The notes under the pieces are model-generated. The model saw only the letters and a list, made by a program, of their open reading frames with translations. It had not been told where the DNA came from and made no database searches. Of a stretch of DNA of 64,000 nucleotides, positions 8,542 through 16,229 are shown piece after piece; position 1 is the stretch's first letter, and every line of letters begins with the position of its first letter. This DNA is from JAHELQ01 sp964491915 (GTDB lineage: Bacteria; Acidobacteriota; Aminicenantia; UBA2199): the NCBI GenBank assembly GCA_964491915.1, contig CAZBHS010000029.1:9581-73580 (forward strand), given 5' to 3'. A program made the translations under genes and the position numbers.

Positions 8542-9420
8542 ATGGCATCAGGAGAAAACAACATAGACAATCTCGACCAGATGGTGGAGATCATCACCCG
8601 TAAGGTGGCGGAAAGGCTTCAGAGCATGGGGGTCTTGAACGCGACCCAGATCACCCGGAAATGTGTAACATCCGAACAAGACTCCATCAATATCGAGCAG
8701 TCTGGAGCCGACCGCATCGGCGCAAAATCCGGTATCGACGGCTCCAGGATCCAGCAACAGATGGCAGGTAAAATCGACCACACACTCCTAAAGCCCGACG
8801 CCTCCCGCGAAGAGCTCATCAAGGTCTGTGAAGAGGCCAAACAATACAACTTCGCCACTGTCTGCGTCAATTCCAGCAATATTCCCATGGTGGCGCGCCT
8901 CTTGCAAGGCAGCCCCGTCAAACCCATCGCGGTGGTCGGGTTCCCGCTGGGAGCCGGCTCCAGTCAATCCAAGGCCTTCGAAGCCAGCGAAGCTGTCCGC
9001 TGCGGAGCCAAGGAGATTGATATGGTCATCAATATCGGGGCGCTAAAATCCAAGAACTACCGCCTGGTGCATGAAGACATCAAAACCGTGGTAGAAGCCG
9101 TCAAACCCCACAAAGTCAAAGTCATTATCGAGACCTCCAAATTGGACACTGAAGAAAAGGTCGTTGCCTGCGCCCTCTCCAAAACCGCGGGCGCTGCGTT
9201 CGTCAAGACCTCCACCGGATTCGGCGGCGGCGGCGCCACTGTCGAAGATATCGCCCTGATGCGACGCGTCGTCGGCAGCGACATGGAGATCAAGGCCTCC
9301 GGCGGTATCCGCACCACAGAGGACGCCGAGAAGATGATCGCCGCCGGAGCCGACCGCATCGGCGCATCCGCCAGCGTGGCCATTGTCACCGGCCAAAAAG
9401 CAAAAAAAGGAAATTATTAA
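8542..9420 (+). CDS. deoC: Deoxyribose-phosphate aldolase with microcompartment-targeting-type N-terminal extension
   Basis: 292 residues; the aldolase core begins near residue 75 (KIDHTLLKPDAS), so there is a 70-residue extension. Residues 6-27 (NLDQMVEIITRKVAERLQ) form an amphipathic helix followed by a flexible linker, the form of encapsulation peptides that bind enzymes inside bacterial microcompartments. Core motifs are present: VGFPLGA, DMVINIGALK, the Schiff-base lysine in FVKTSTGFGGGGAT, and IKASGGIRT plus GADRIGAS near the end. The reaction is reversible cleavage of 2-deoxyribose-5-phosphate to acetaldehyde and glyceraldehyde-3-phosphate. deoC homologues with such extensions occur in sugar-phosphate and fucose/rhamnose-type BMC loci, and tpiA downstream would handle the triose phosphate. 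With the shell genes apparently lost, the enzyme may now be cytosolic. Confidence 0.9.
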   Translation: MASGENNIDNLDQMVEIITRKVAERLQSMGVLNATQITRKCVTSEQDSINIEQSGADRIGAKSGIDGSRIQQQMAGKIDHTLLKPDASREELIKVCEEAKQYNFATVCVNSSNIPMVARLLQGSPVKPIAVVGFPLGAGSSQSKAFEASEAVRCGAKEIDMVINIGALKSKNYRLVHEDIKTVVEAVKPHKVKVIIETSKLDTEEKVVACALSKTAGAAFVKTSTGFGGGGATVEDIALMRRVVGSDMEIKASGGIRTTEDAEKMIAAGADRIGASASVAIVTGQKAKKGNY

Positions 9421-9430
9421 GGAGGGGATT

Positions 9431-9780
9431 ATGGCGGCACAAAATTTCGAACTCAGAACCCTGACCTTATTGAACGACATGAAAGCCTCCGGTTCGAAGA
9501 CCGTTTGCTGGCCACCCCCACGGCTGTGGCCAAAGCCGATATCGTGCCGCAAATCATCATCACCCTCGACATGGACGGCAAAAAAATCGACGGCATCGGC
9601 AACACCATCCCCGTCGCCCCCTACGCTTTCCCCGGATCCCCCGAAAACAACGCAATCCTAACCGACGCCCTCTGCCGCAGCGATGTCGTCATCATGGCGG
9701 GCAACGGCGTCCTCTCCGTCGGCCGCGACATCAAATCCCTCATCGCCGACGAGCTAAAAAAACTTCTAAAAAACCAATAG
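9431..9780 (+). pseudogene. Frameshifted remnant of a class II aldolase-like gene
   Basis: An ATG at 9431 with a strong AAGGAGGGG site opens MAAQNFELRTL..., but that frame soon becomes Pro/Ser-rich nonsense. From about 9505 the coding signal is in another frame: LLATPTAVAKADIVPQIIIT, then IPVAPYAFPGSPENN and VVIMAGNGVLSVGRDI, ending at 9780. The latter resembles the C-terminal part of class II aldolase/adducin proteins (VAPYA-GSPE then a N-H/N-GV-SWG motif). Family members are about 200-270 residues; here at most 115 codons remain, so an internal out-of-frame deletion near 9500 is likely, similar to the damage in the BMC fusion upstream. Class II aldolases are signature enzymes of fucose/rhamnose-degrading microcompartments, which supports this being a decayed BMC operon. 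Family assignment is tentative. Confidence 0.5.
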
Positions 9781-9795
9781 GGGAGGAAGAGCATC

Positions 9796-10554
9796 ATGCG
9801 CACACCAATCATAGCCGGTAATTGGAAAATGAACCTTGACTTGCCCCAGGCCCTCGACCTGGTGGACAGCATCCACCACGGCCTCCCATACCCCGGAGAG
9901 GTAGACGTAATAGTCGCCCCAACCTTCCTCCACCTATCCCAAATCGCCGCCCACCTCAAAGACTCCTACATCGCCGTAGCCGCCCAGGACGCCTACCCAA
10001 AAGACTCCGGCGCCTACACCAGCCAATGCTCCGCCCTCCAAATCAAAAACGCCGGAGCCGATTACGTCATCATCGGCCACTCCGAACGCCGCCAATACTT
10101 CCACGAAACCGACCAAACCGTCAACCAAAAAATACAAGCCGCCCTCCACCACAACCTCATCCCAATCATGTGCGTCGGCGAGACCCTCATCGAGCGCGAA
10201 GCCAACCAGGTCACCCCCATCATCTCCCGCCAAATCAACGCCGGCCTCGACAACCTCACCCCCGAACAAGTCTCGCAAATCATCATCGCCTACGAACCCA
10301 TCTGGGCCATCGGCACCGGCAAAACCGCCACCCCCGACCAAGCCGAAGACGTCCATTCCACCATCCGCTTCCTCCTAACCTCAGCCTTCGGAGGCCCCAC
10401 CGCCGGCCAAGTCCCCATCCTCTACGGCGGCTCAGTAAAACCCCAAAACGCCAACACCCTCCTAACCCAACCCAACATCGACGGAGCCCTAGTAGGAGGA
10501 GCCAGTCTAAACCCATCAGACTTTATCGAAATAATTAAAGCCGCCACCCCCTAA
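9796..10554 (+). CDS. tpiA: Triosephosphate isomerase
   Basis: 252 residues, the normal TIM length, preceded by GGGGAGGAAG. Catalytic residues are all present: Asn/Lys in AGNWKMN (residues 6-12), the histidine in GHSERR (about 93-98) and the glutamate in AYEPIWAIGTGK (about 163-174). Phosphate-binding YGGSVK and GALVGGASL close the barrel. It interconverts dihydroxyacetone phosphate and glyceraldehyde-3-phosphate in glycolysis. Codon usage is strongly C-ending throughout. It sits 15 bp after the class II aldolase remnant and appears to be the last gene of the operon that begins with the BMC scrap, linking aldolase-derived triose phosphate to central metabolism. Confidence 0.95.
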   Translation: MRTPIIAGNWKMNLDLPQALDLVDSIHHGLPYPGEVDVIVAPTFLHLSQIAAHLKDSYIAVAAQDAYPKDSGAYTSQCSALQIKNAGADYVIIGHSERRQYFHETDQTVNQKIQAALHHNLIPIMCVGETLIEREANQVTPIISRQINAGLDNLTPEQVSQIIIAYEPIWAIGTGKTATPDQAEDVHSTIRFLLTSAFGGPTAGQVPILYGGSVKPQNANTLLTQPNIDGALVGGASLNPSDFIEIIKAATP

Positions 10555-10633
10555 TCCCCACCCGCCATTTTGTACAATTTTGGCGGCACGGCAATTAACT
10601 CGCAGCAAATAAAACCGAAAAGAATTACCAACT

Positions 10634-10688
10634 ACTTTTTCCAATCAATTACACCGAAAGTTTTTTTTGGTGTTATTGCTTGGAAAAG
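10634..10688. repeat. Imperfect long inverted repeat (hairpin)
   Basis: Left arm CTTTTTCCAATCAATTACACC pairs with right arm GGTGTTATTGCTTGGAAAAG with two mismatches and one bulge around a T-rich loop (cited as landmark; arms about 20 bases). It may terminate tpiA transcription or be a small mobile hairpin; there is no U-tract at its end. Confidence 0.5.
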
Positions 10689-10815
10689 CAATATTGTAAC
10701 TAATGCAGGCCTAAAAAAGAGATAGTCTCAAAAAAAACGGCCAAATTTTACAATCCAAAAATAGTGAAGGTTTGAAAATTATAGATATATGGGGTGATAG
10801 GAGATTTGCTGTGCT

Positions 10816-10831
10816 TGGCATCCAAATTGCA
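10816..10831 (+). promoter_or_regulatory. Sigma-54 (-24/-12) promoter
   Basis: TGGCATCCAAATTGCA fits the RpoN consensus TGGCAC-N5-TTGCA with one difference, 40 bp upstream of the 10871 start and oriented towards it. Confidence 0.75.
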
Positions 10832-10870
10832 CTACTAAAATGACAATAAAATTTAATAATTGGAGGAATT

Positions 10871-11200
10871 ATGAAACATTTAGTTTTTGTTGTTATGTTG
10901 TGTGTTTTGATGTCTTGGAGTGTCTATTGCGATGATGCGACAATCAAAGCAATGGACAAAGGCGAAGCATTCTACAAAGCTGGCTGTATGATTGCCCGGG
11001 AATTGTTTGGAACAAACACAGGAGCGGAGTTTGATAGACTCGGGAATTTAAGACCGGAATGTGACCCCAAAAAAGTTATTCCAAAAACAATTTGCGCCGG
11101 AGTAAAAAAAGTAGCAAAAGAAGTCAACAAAGTTGTCACAAAGTATGGTGAGAGGAAAGTTAAAGAGGCTCTTGAAAAGCACAAAAATTCCAAGAAATAG
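10871..11200 (+). CDS. Small secreted basic protein, unknown function
   Basis: 109 residues, ATG preceded by TTGGAGGAATT. Residues 1-20 form a signal peptide (LVFVVMLCVLMSWSVYC), with cleavage likely near YC-DD; the Cys could suggest a lipoprotein, but no clear lipobox is seen. The mature part has three further cysteines (GCMIARE, ECDPK, ICAGVKK) and a strongly basic helical C-terminus rich in Lys/Glu heptads. No family recognised. It is the second small exported protein in this region with its own sigma-54 promoter, and a clean intrinsic terminator follows, so it is an independent, tightly delimited transcription unit. Confidence 0.7.
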   Translation: MKHLVFVVMLCVLMSWSVYCDDATIKAMDKGEAFYKAGCMIARELFGTNTGAEFDRLGNLRPECDPKKVIPKTICAGVKKVAKEVNKVVTKYGERKVKEALEKHKNSKK

Positions 11201-11230
11201 CCCCTAAAAAGAACAGCCAATTGTCAATTC

Positions 11231-11277
11231 AAAGAATTAGGGTTGGAATCTCCAGCCCTGATTCTTTGCTTTTTTTA
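11231..11277 (+). terminator. Rho-independent terminator
   Basis: AAAGAATTAGGG pairs with CCCTGATTCTTT (one mismatch, 13-base loop) and is followed by gcTTTTTTTat. It ends the 10871 gene. Confidence 0.85.
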
Positions 11278-11337
11278 TAATAATTTAAAAACCTTATACA
11301 AGAGAAACGTCTTTACTTTATTTCTTATTCGGCTAAA

Positions 11338-11562
11338 TTATCGTGTACTGCCTTCCATGCATTTTGCGCAATTGTCGTAGCCTTTGGCGTGGGCTGTGGC
11401 TAGTGTGTCTGGATCGAATGCTACTGCGTGATTGTGGGCGATGATCTCGTCGATCTGGCAGCCCGAAGCCCGCTCGTCTTCGTTGTCCAGGTCGTGAACC
11501 TCCATTTTGTTGCTGTTGCCGCAAAAACGTCTTCCGTATAATGGTGCATAATGTCTTCTCAT
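11338..11562 (-). CDS. Small cysteine/histidine-rich protein, unknown
   Basis: 74 residues; start chosen because TGGAGGAG lies seven bases upstream. The sequence opens RRHYAPLYGRRFCG, has an acidic middle (EVHDLDNEDE), then QIDEIIAHNHA, PDTLATAHAKGYDNCAKCMEG. A CxxC near the end, an additional Cys at position 14 and one near 35, and several histidines suggest a small metal-binding or redox protein. It is not a RiPP precursor of the type found elsewhere in the window, since there is no KKL leader or GG site. Function unknown. It is divergent from the DUF4405 gene, so the 11563-11708 region must serve both promoters. Confidence 0.6.
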   Translation of the reverse strand: MRRHYAPLYGRRFCGNSNKMEVHDLDNEDERASGCQIDEIIAHNHAVAFDPDTLATAHAKGYDNCAKCMEGSTR

Positions 11563-11649
11563 TGTTTCTCCTCCATTGAGTCTTTGATATCAAGGTAGTA
11601 TGAATTTGAGAATTTGTCAACATGATGTGTTTCGGGCGGGAAAGGTTGG

Positions 11650-11658
11650 TGGTATAAT
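11650..11658 (+). promoter_or_regulatory. Extended -10 promoter element of the DUF4405 operon
   Basis: TGGTATAAT (TGn-TATAAT). The same extended -10 occurs upstream of the second DUF4405 gene at 23176, supporting it as the functional element. Confidence 0.5.
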
Positions 11659-11708
11659 GAGATTTCGTTTTTTAGACCACACTCATTGGATCAGGAGGAA
11701 GTTCGGAA

Positions 11709-12317
11709 TTGAAACGGTTTGATTGGAAGAGTTTTGTCAGTTTTGGATTGTTTGTCTCGTTTTTGGTTATTTCCGTGTCTGGGGTTGTGCTGTATATCGC
11801 GCCTCCGGGGCGGGTGGCCCGGTGGGTGGATTGGGAATTGTGGCGCATGTCGCTGGGGGAGTGGCAGGCGCTTCATACTAATTTTTCTTATTTGTTTATC
11901 CTGTTGGCCCTGGTTCATCTTTGTTTCATGAATTGGAAGGTGTTCTGGAGTTATGTCAAGAAAAAGGCGGCGGCGGGGTTGCATCGCAAATGGGAAATCG
12001 GGGCCGGCTTGTTGTTGTTTGTAGTGGTGTTTGCCGGGACATTGTATAAGGTTCCTCCGTTGCAGACCATCATGGATATTGGGGGCGATTTTTCCTCTTC
12101 ATGGCTGGCGGAGGAAGATAAAGCTCCTGTGCCGCATACCGAGGCGTTGACCATTGGCGAGGTGGCGGAGAAGTTGGTGAAAGAGCCGCCGCAAGTGGTC
12201 ATCGACAAGTTGGAGAGAGCGGGGTTCGAGAATATTTCGCCGGACAAAACCCTAAAACAGATTGGGGAAGAGAGCGGCAAGTCGCCGCTTGAGATTTTTC
12301 GGATCATTTCCCGATGA
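11709..12317 (+). CDS. DUF4405 membrane protein (cytochrome b-like) with helical tail
   Basis: 202 residues. TTG start supported by CAGGAGGAAG upstream and by alignment with the paralogue at 23233 (both continue KRFDWKSF). TM helices lie at about residues 8-29, 58-80 and 98-118; conserved histidines in ALHTNF (about 57), ALVHLCF (about 68) and LHRKWE (about 92) are as expected for a haem-b-binding DUF4405 protein. A cytosolic or periplasmic C-terminal tail (about 145-202) has TIGEVAEKL and TLKQIGEESGKSPLEIFRII units, seen again, duplicated, in the paralogue. Followed by a small membrane protein and a CCG iron-sulfur protein, it probably belongs to a membrane electron-transfer unit. Start codon TTG suggests modest expression. 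Confidence 0.75.
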   Translation: MKRFDWKSFVSFGLFVSFLVISVSGVVLYIAPPGRVARWVDWELWRMSLGEWQALHTNFSYLFILLALVHLCFMNWKVFWSYVKKKAAAGLHRKWEIGAGLLLFVVVFAGTLYKVPPLQTIMDIGGDFSSSWLAEEDKAPVPHTEALTIGEVAEKLVKEPPQVVIDKLERAGFENISPDKTLKQIGEESGKSPLEIFRIISR

Positions 12318-12398
12318 GCGTGTGCGTTTGAAAATTTTTTGGCGGTGTGGTAAATATTAAGATTAGGACCTGGAAACATATAAAAAAAGGAGAATATC

Positions 12399-12643
12399 AT
12401 GAAGAAGAAACATTATCTGTTGGCAGCCGACTAGAATTGAATGTTAATGTGAGAAGGGGTGATTTGGGATTTTCTCTGCCGATAGTCTGGATTGTTCTAT
12501 TTATCTGTGCGGTTCTTCACATTTTTTTCGGCTGGATTGTTTGGGGAGCGCTTCTGGGGTTGGTCTTGTTGGTCACTCTGGGTGTGTTTCTTTACGATTT
12601 GGTGGACGATAGCGAGGAAGACGAAGATGAGAACCTTTTTTAA
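12399..12643 (+). pseudogene. Small two-helix membrane protein, apparently frameshifted near its start
   Basis: AAAAGGAG precedes an ATG that opens MKKKHYLLAAD and hits TAG at 12432. One frame over, coding continues as ELNVNVRRGDLGFSLPIVWIVLF..., a roughly 70-residue protein with two TM helices and an acidic tail (DDSEEDEDENLF). A single missing base in 'gactagaattg' would join the two parts into one about 80-residue protein. The alternative is initiation at a downstream GTG (12449). The frameshift could be a sequencing error or real. It overlaps the start of the iron-sulfur gene by 17 bp and lies 81 bp after the DUF4405 gene, so it is the middle gene of a three-gene operon. Function unknown. 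Confidence 0.55.
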
Positions 12644-13280
12644 TCCCGGCTGCGCCTTGAGTATTTATAAACCCTCGATGGAGAATAGAATCCTGGATTT
12701 TTTAAACCAAAATTACAAAGAAACGGCTATGCACAACATTTGTTGTCGCCATGATCCTCAACTGGAAAAAGGATCATTGATCATCAATGTATGCGCCGGG
12801 TGTGACAGACGGTTTCGCAGTTTGTACGAGGGAATAAAGACAATCTCCTTATGGGAAATAATCGATAGCCTTGATTCGTTTGTTTTTCCCGATTACAAAG
12901 GTTTTAAAATGTCGATTCACGACCCTTGCCCGGTGCGCGAAAAACCACAGGTCCATCAGGCTGTGCGCGGTTTGCTAAAAAAAATGAATATCGAAGTTGT
13001 CGAAACGAAGTTTAATGGTACACGCTCTATTTGCTGCGGTGATGACTTTTACCCGCGACTTCCCGTAGACAAGGTTCACGAACTGATGAAAAAGCGTGCG
13101 GATTCCATGCCTTGCCGGGATGTCTGCGTCTCTTGCGTATCATGTATTAAATCCATGCATATCGGCGGAAAGACCCCAAGATACTTAATTGATCTTTTAA
13201 TGAATGAGACGACTGAGCCTCAGGTATATGACACGGTAAAATGGCATGAACAATTACAAGAATACATTGATAGCCACTGA
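12627..13280 (+). CDS. Cysteine-rich (CCG) domain iron-sulfur protein, HdrB-like
   Basis: 217 residues from the ATG at 12627, which overlaps the previous gene; a longer open frame upstream is the shadow of that gene. Cysteine motifs occur in two blocks: NPGCALSIYK, NICCRHD and NVCAGCDRR, then HDPCPVREK, RSICCGDDFYP, PCRDVCVSCVSC. This double CX(n)CCG...CXXC layout matches the CCG domains of heterodisulfide reductase subunit B and related LutA/GlpC-type proteins that hold [4Fe-4S] or non-cubane clusters. With the DUF4405 haem-type protein it suggests a membrane-bound redox module reducing or oxidising a thiol or quinone-linked substrate; substrate is unknown. No terminator follows; a tandem repeat begins 20 bp downstream. 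Confidence 0.75.
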   Translation: MRTFFNPGCALSIYKPSMENRILDFLNQNYKETAMHNICCRHDPQLEKGSLIINVCAGCDRRFRSLYEGIKTISLWEIIDSLDSFVFPDYKGFKMSIHDPCPVREKPQVHQAVRGLLKKMNIEVVETKFNGTRSICCGDDFYPRLPVDKVHELMKKRADSMPCRDVCVSCVSCIKSMHIGGKTPRYLIDLLMNETTEPQVYDTVKWHEQLQEYIDSH

Positions 13281-13299
13281 GAGCAATGTCCCAGACATC

Positions 13300-13600
13300 A
13301 ACGCCCGTAACTTTGACTTAGAACATTTCAACTTCAAGTTAAAACATTCCAACTCAGAGTTAAAACGTCGGAACTAAAAGTTCGGACGCCGGAACTTTAA
13401 GTTAGAACATTTCAACTTCAAGTTAAAACATTCCAACTCAGAGTTGAAACGTCGGAACTTTTAGTTCGGAGATCGGAACTTTTAGTTAGAACATTTCAAC
13501 TTCAAGTTAAAACATTCCAACTTAGAGTTAAAACGTCGGAACTTTAAGTTCAAATGCCGGAACTTCAGGTTGGATCATTTCAACTTCAAGTTGCAATTTT
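13300..13600. repeat. 84-bp tandem repeat made of four palindromic 21-mers
   Basis: Three full 84-bp copies start at 13321, 13405 and 13489, with a partial one at 13573 and a degenerate 21-mer before. Each copy contains four 21-bp units whose cores are 11-bp palindromes: AACTTCAAGTT, AACTCAGAGTT, AACTAAAAGTT (or AACTTTTAGTT) and AACTTTAAGTT. In one forward frame it reads as heptads like TFQLQVK-TFQLRVK-TSELKVR, but TAA codons in some units interrupt it. There are no unique spacers, so it is not CRISPR. Confidence 0.9.
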
Positions 13601-13689
13601 GATAATTTAGATAAGCGCCCGCTGATGATTGGGGAGGGCAGACACTGCTGCATAGAAGATTGCTGTTAATAGCGGAGAACAGGTAGACC

Positions 13690-14386
13690 ATGAAGTATTA
13701 TTTGCTTGTTTTATCAATTTTGACGGTCATTTGGCCGGGATTCGAAAACTATTTGAACGCCAAGGGTAAACCGCCCACAAATTTCGGTCGCATTGTTAAG
13801 GTAAGCAAAGTCTTTGATGTTGAGGATAAAGTCTGGATCGATAGCCGGGAATCAACCTTCGTGCGGGACCACGATCAGATCATCGAATTTAACGCAAACG
13901 GGACGTTCCAGAGAAACTATTTCAAAAAAGGAGTCGGCCCCGGCGAATTATTCTCGGTCGCCAATTTCTTCCTGGTCCCCGGAGAGATCGTAGTCTTAAA
14001 CAACCGCCCCAGAAAAATCCTCCACTTCAACAAAACAGGATCCCTTCTAAAAGAACGTCCCGTCAACCTAAAACTCTTCTCCCCAAGACTACTGCTATAC
14101 GCCAACAATCAATATCTGCTGGTTTCAAAGGAGATCCCCAAAATCAAAGGTGAAGAAGCCTTCGTAGAACACCAACAACCATCTCTGGATCGTCACCTCC
14201 GCCCAAAAATCCTCAAAACACCAAACCATCGACCTCTACGCCCCCAACGACAACCACATCGACACCTTCAAAATCAAAATCCCCGGCAAAATCACCACCA
14301 TCCACAACAACACCCTCCTGGTCCTAAATCAAGGCGGAAACAGCTTTTCTCACCTCCAGAAGTACAGGTTGCACTTCAGCGACTAA
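13690..14386 (+). pseudogene. Six-bladed beta-propeller secreted protein, internally deleted and frameshifted (copy 1)
   Basis: Starts with a signal peptide (MKYYLLVLSILTVIWPGF) and reads as a propeller-type protein (IIEFNANGTFQRNYFKKGVGPGEL, KILHFNKTGS; landmarks) to about 14167. The frame then becomes Pro/His/Arg-rich, while the true frame continues one base over: TNNHLWIVTSAQKSS, IDLYAPNDNHIDTFK, IPGKITTIHNNTLL, ending YRLHFSD at TAA 14384-14386. Together only about 230 codons remain, versus 335 for the intact relative at 25536-26543, so an out-of-frame internal deletion around 14165 is likely. A second copy at 17251 shares its first 55 bases exactly and has a similar end, making these a direct repeat that may have confused assembly. 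Family function unknown; such proteins are exported NHL/6-blade propellers. Confidence 0.7.
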
Positions 14387-14475
14387 TCTCGCTAAAATCA
14401 TGATATTTCCCAACAGATGAAATAGAGCAGTAGGGCAGGGACGGACAACGGTTTGTGCCCGCCCCCTTTATCTAT

Positions 14476-14784
14476 TTAGTGGTTTCTCTGATTAGGCGCG
14501 TCTTGAGGAATTGATTTATTGGCGAGAAGTTGAAGCCAGCGTGCTACCCATTGCACGAGACTGGTTAACTTTTTCATCGGCCGACTATTCTCTACCTCGA
14601 AGAAGGGAATTCCCAACTCCTGACAAACTTCGCAAGCATTGTCGCTGGAGTAGAATCGATCCATCACGTCTCTGGTGACATTGGGACCCCCCAATCGAGT
14701 TCGCTCTTCGAGCCGATGATAGGGATCCAAAGGGGACAGGTCAATTCTGCCAGGTTGTCTTAGTCCAATCGATTGAAGATACAA
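14476..14784 (-). pseudogene. Possible C-terminal remnant of an unrecognised gene
   Basis: An open frame of about 100 codons beginning (TTG) inside the 3' end of the VWFA gene, with ordinary protein-like composition: GRIDLSPLDPYHRLEERTRL, VMDRFYSSDNACEVCQELGI, FFEVENSRPMKKL, then an amphipathic helix. No ribosome-binding site or credible start is present, and it overlaps the previous gene by 25 bp in another frame. It may be the tail of a larger gene fused here by deletion. Not recognised; could be chance. Confidence 0.35.
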
Positions 14785-16229
14785 ATTGGAGTTGTTGGTT
14801 CGATAATGGCAAAATAGGCGTGTTTAGCGGATTGATAACTGAATTCGAGAATCTCAGCATTGGTTGTTGTGCGCGAATCAAACTCGATGTCGGTCTCGTT
14901 TGTGTTTGGATTGATAATTATGCGGAAGATTTCAACAGATTTATTTTGAAGTTCAAGCGGTAATGCGACCAGGATTTTTTTTGAGATTATCCCCTTTGTT
15001 TTTCTGTTTGAAATGGTCTTATAATCAGTTTGAATGACAGTAGCCGCCATGCGGGTCCAATGACCGCCGGTCACTGCGTTGACAGCGAATACTTTTTTCT
15101 GAATCGGCTCCATCTTGTCATAAGGGAGGTCTCGCTCGATATGGGCCAGCGTCGTGATACGAGTACCTCTTTGCAAGCATGTAATATCAAGACTCATGGC
15201 ATTTGCATCTTTTGGCATGGGGATGAAAATTTCGTAATAGGCCGAGGTGGCCCGGCTGATTTGGGTGATGAGTTGATCGGTTTTGGATCCGGCGAAATAT
15301 TGTCCACCGCCCTGCTTTGCCATGAATCGCAGGCCGTTCTCACCGGAGCTACCGGTATCCACTGATTTAATAATATTTTGTGGATTGATGGTGAAGAGAA
15401 TACTTCCACCATTATTGACGGACGATGCGACATTCTTTAGATGTTGATAAAATTGTAATTTAAAACTCTCAGTTTTGCGATTATTGCCGGGACCAATATT
15501 TACCTCTTCGATAAAGGATTTATTTGCCGGGCCTTCAGAAATGAGAAATGTCAATTTTGCCCGATTAATGGTTTTGAGTGCGTACTTTATCCCTGAGAGT
15601 GATTCTCCAAGACGCTTGATTGCGTTTTTATAGCGCATTTGTTCGAATTTCCGCTGGCTAGAATTGTATGTATTGAAAGCCGCCCCCCCCTGAATGTTGG
15701 TCAAATCATTCTTGGAAAATAAATTATTTATCCACATCTCCCTCTTGGGACGATATTTATTAAGAAAACTAATAATCTCCGATTTCTGCTTCTCGGGGCC
15801 AAGTAAATGCTTTAAACCACCGGAGGCAGAATTTTCCAATAGAACAAACGAATCATTTCCGTTACAAGTCTCCACCAGTCGGCGAATGATTTCGCGCGAA
15901 CGCCTCAAGCCATTTCTACTGTTGAACACTGTATCCACTATCACGAAAATCATCCGATCAGGGATTATTGGCTGCGATTCTGTTAGACTTTCATTTATCT
16001 GGAACCTTTTGAAGGTGGAGATTGGAATTTCGATGTCGTTCAATTTGACTCGGATTTCAGATTCTAAAAGATCATTGACAGGATTTCCGAATTTATCGGA
16101 GGCGAATAGAGGTATTACTTTTGCATCCACAGATACCTCGTATTGAATTGTTTCTTTTTGAAATTTTTCTGCTGGTAGTACTTGAGTATGTGAAAAGAGA
16201 AAAATAATAATGATGAAGTATTTCGTCAT
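14760..16229 (-). CDS. VWFA-related secreted protein
   Basis: 489 residues with an N-terminal signal peptide (FIIIIFLFSHTQVLPA). From about residue 90 it contains a von Willebrand A-like fold: MIFVIVDTVFNSRNGL (the first strand and a degenerate MIDAS, DTVFNS), helix RSREIIRRLVE, strand DSFVLLE, later LTFLISEGPANKS and GSILFTINP, then a GLRFMAKQGGGQYF segment typical of acidobacterial VWFA-related proteins where the peptide is followed by a DLY-Y-L-like strand (SAYYEIFIPM). The C-terminal 150 residues are beta-rich. Probably extracytoplasmic, binding proteins or surface components. It overlaps the upstream gene by four bases (ATGA) and forms an operon with it. Confidence 0.75.
   Translation of the reverse strand: MTKYFIIIIFLFSHTQVLPAEKFQKETIQYEVSVDAKVIPLFASDKFGNPVNDLLESEIRVKLNDIEIPISTFKRFQINESLTESQPIIPDRMIFVIVDTVFNSRNGLRRSREIIRRLVETCNGNDSFVLLENSASGGLKHLLGPEKQKSEIISFLNKYRPKREMWINNLFSKNDLTNIQGGAAFNTYNSSQRKFEQMRYKNAIKRLGESLSGIKYALKTINRAKLTFLISEGPANKSFIEEVNIGPGNNRKTESFKLQFYQHLKNVASSVNNGGSILFTINPQNIIKSVDTGSSGENGLRFMAKQGGGQYFAGSKTDQLITQISRATSAYYEIFIPMPKDANAMSLDITCLQRGTRITTLAHIERDLPYDKMEPIQKKVFAVNAVTGGHWTRMAATVIQTDYKTISNRKTKGIISKKILVALPLELQNKSVEIFRIIINPNTNETDIEFDSRTTTNAEILEFSYQSAKHAYFAIIEPTTPICIFNRLD

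Larger units (their letters stand above)
10555..10870. other. 316-bp intergenic region: hairpins and a sigma-54 promoter
   Basis: Contains a CCGCCA...TGGCGG dyad just after tpiA (about 10562-10587), an imperfect 20-bp-arm inverted repeat (10634-10688), and the sigma-54 site at 10816. No gene seen. Confidence 0.6.

Noticed and set aside
12492..12626. N-terminal extension of the CCG protein
   Set aside because: It is the alternate frame of the small membrane protein; the ATG at 12627 starts exactly where Fe-S protein homology begins.
13300..13600. CRISPR array
   Set aside because: Units are contiguous and all repeats; there are no unique spacers and no cas genes.
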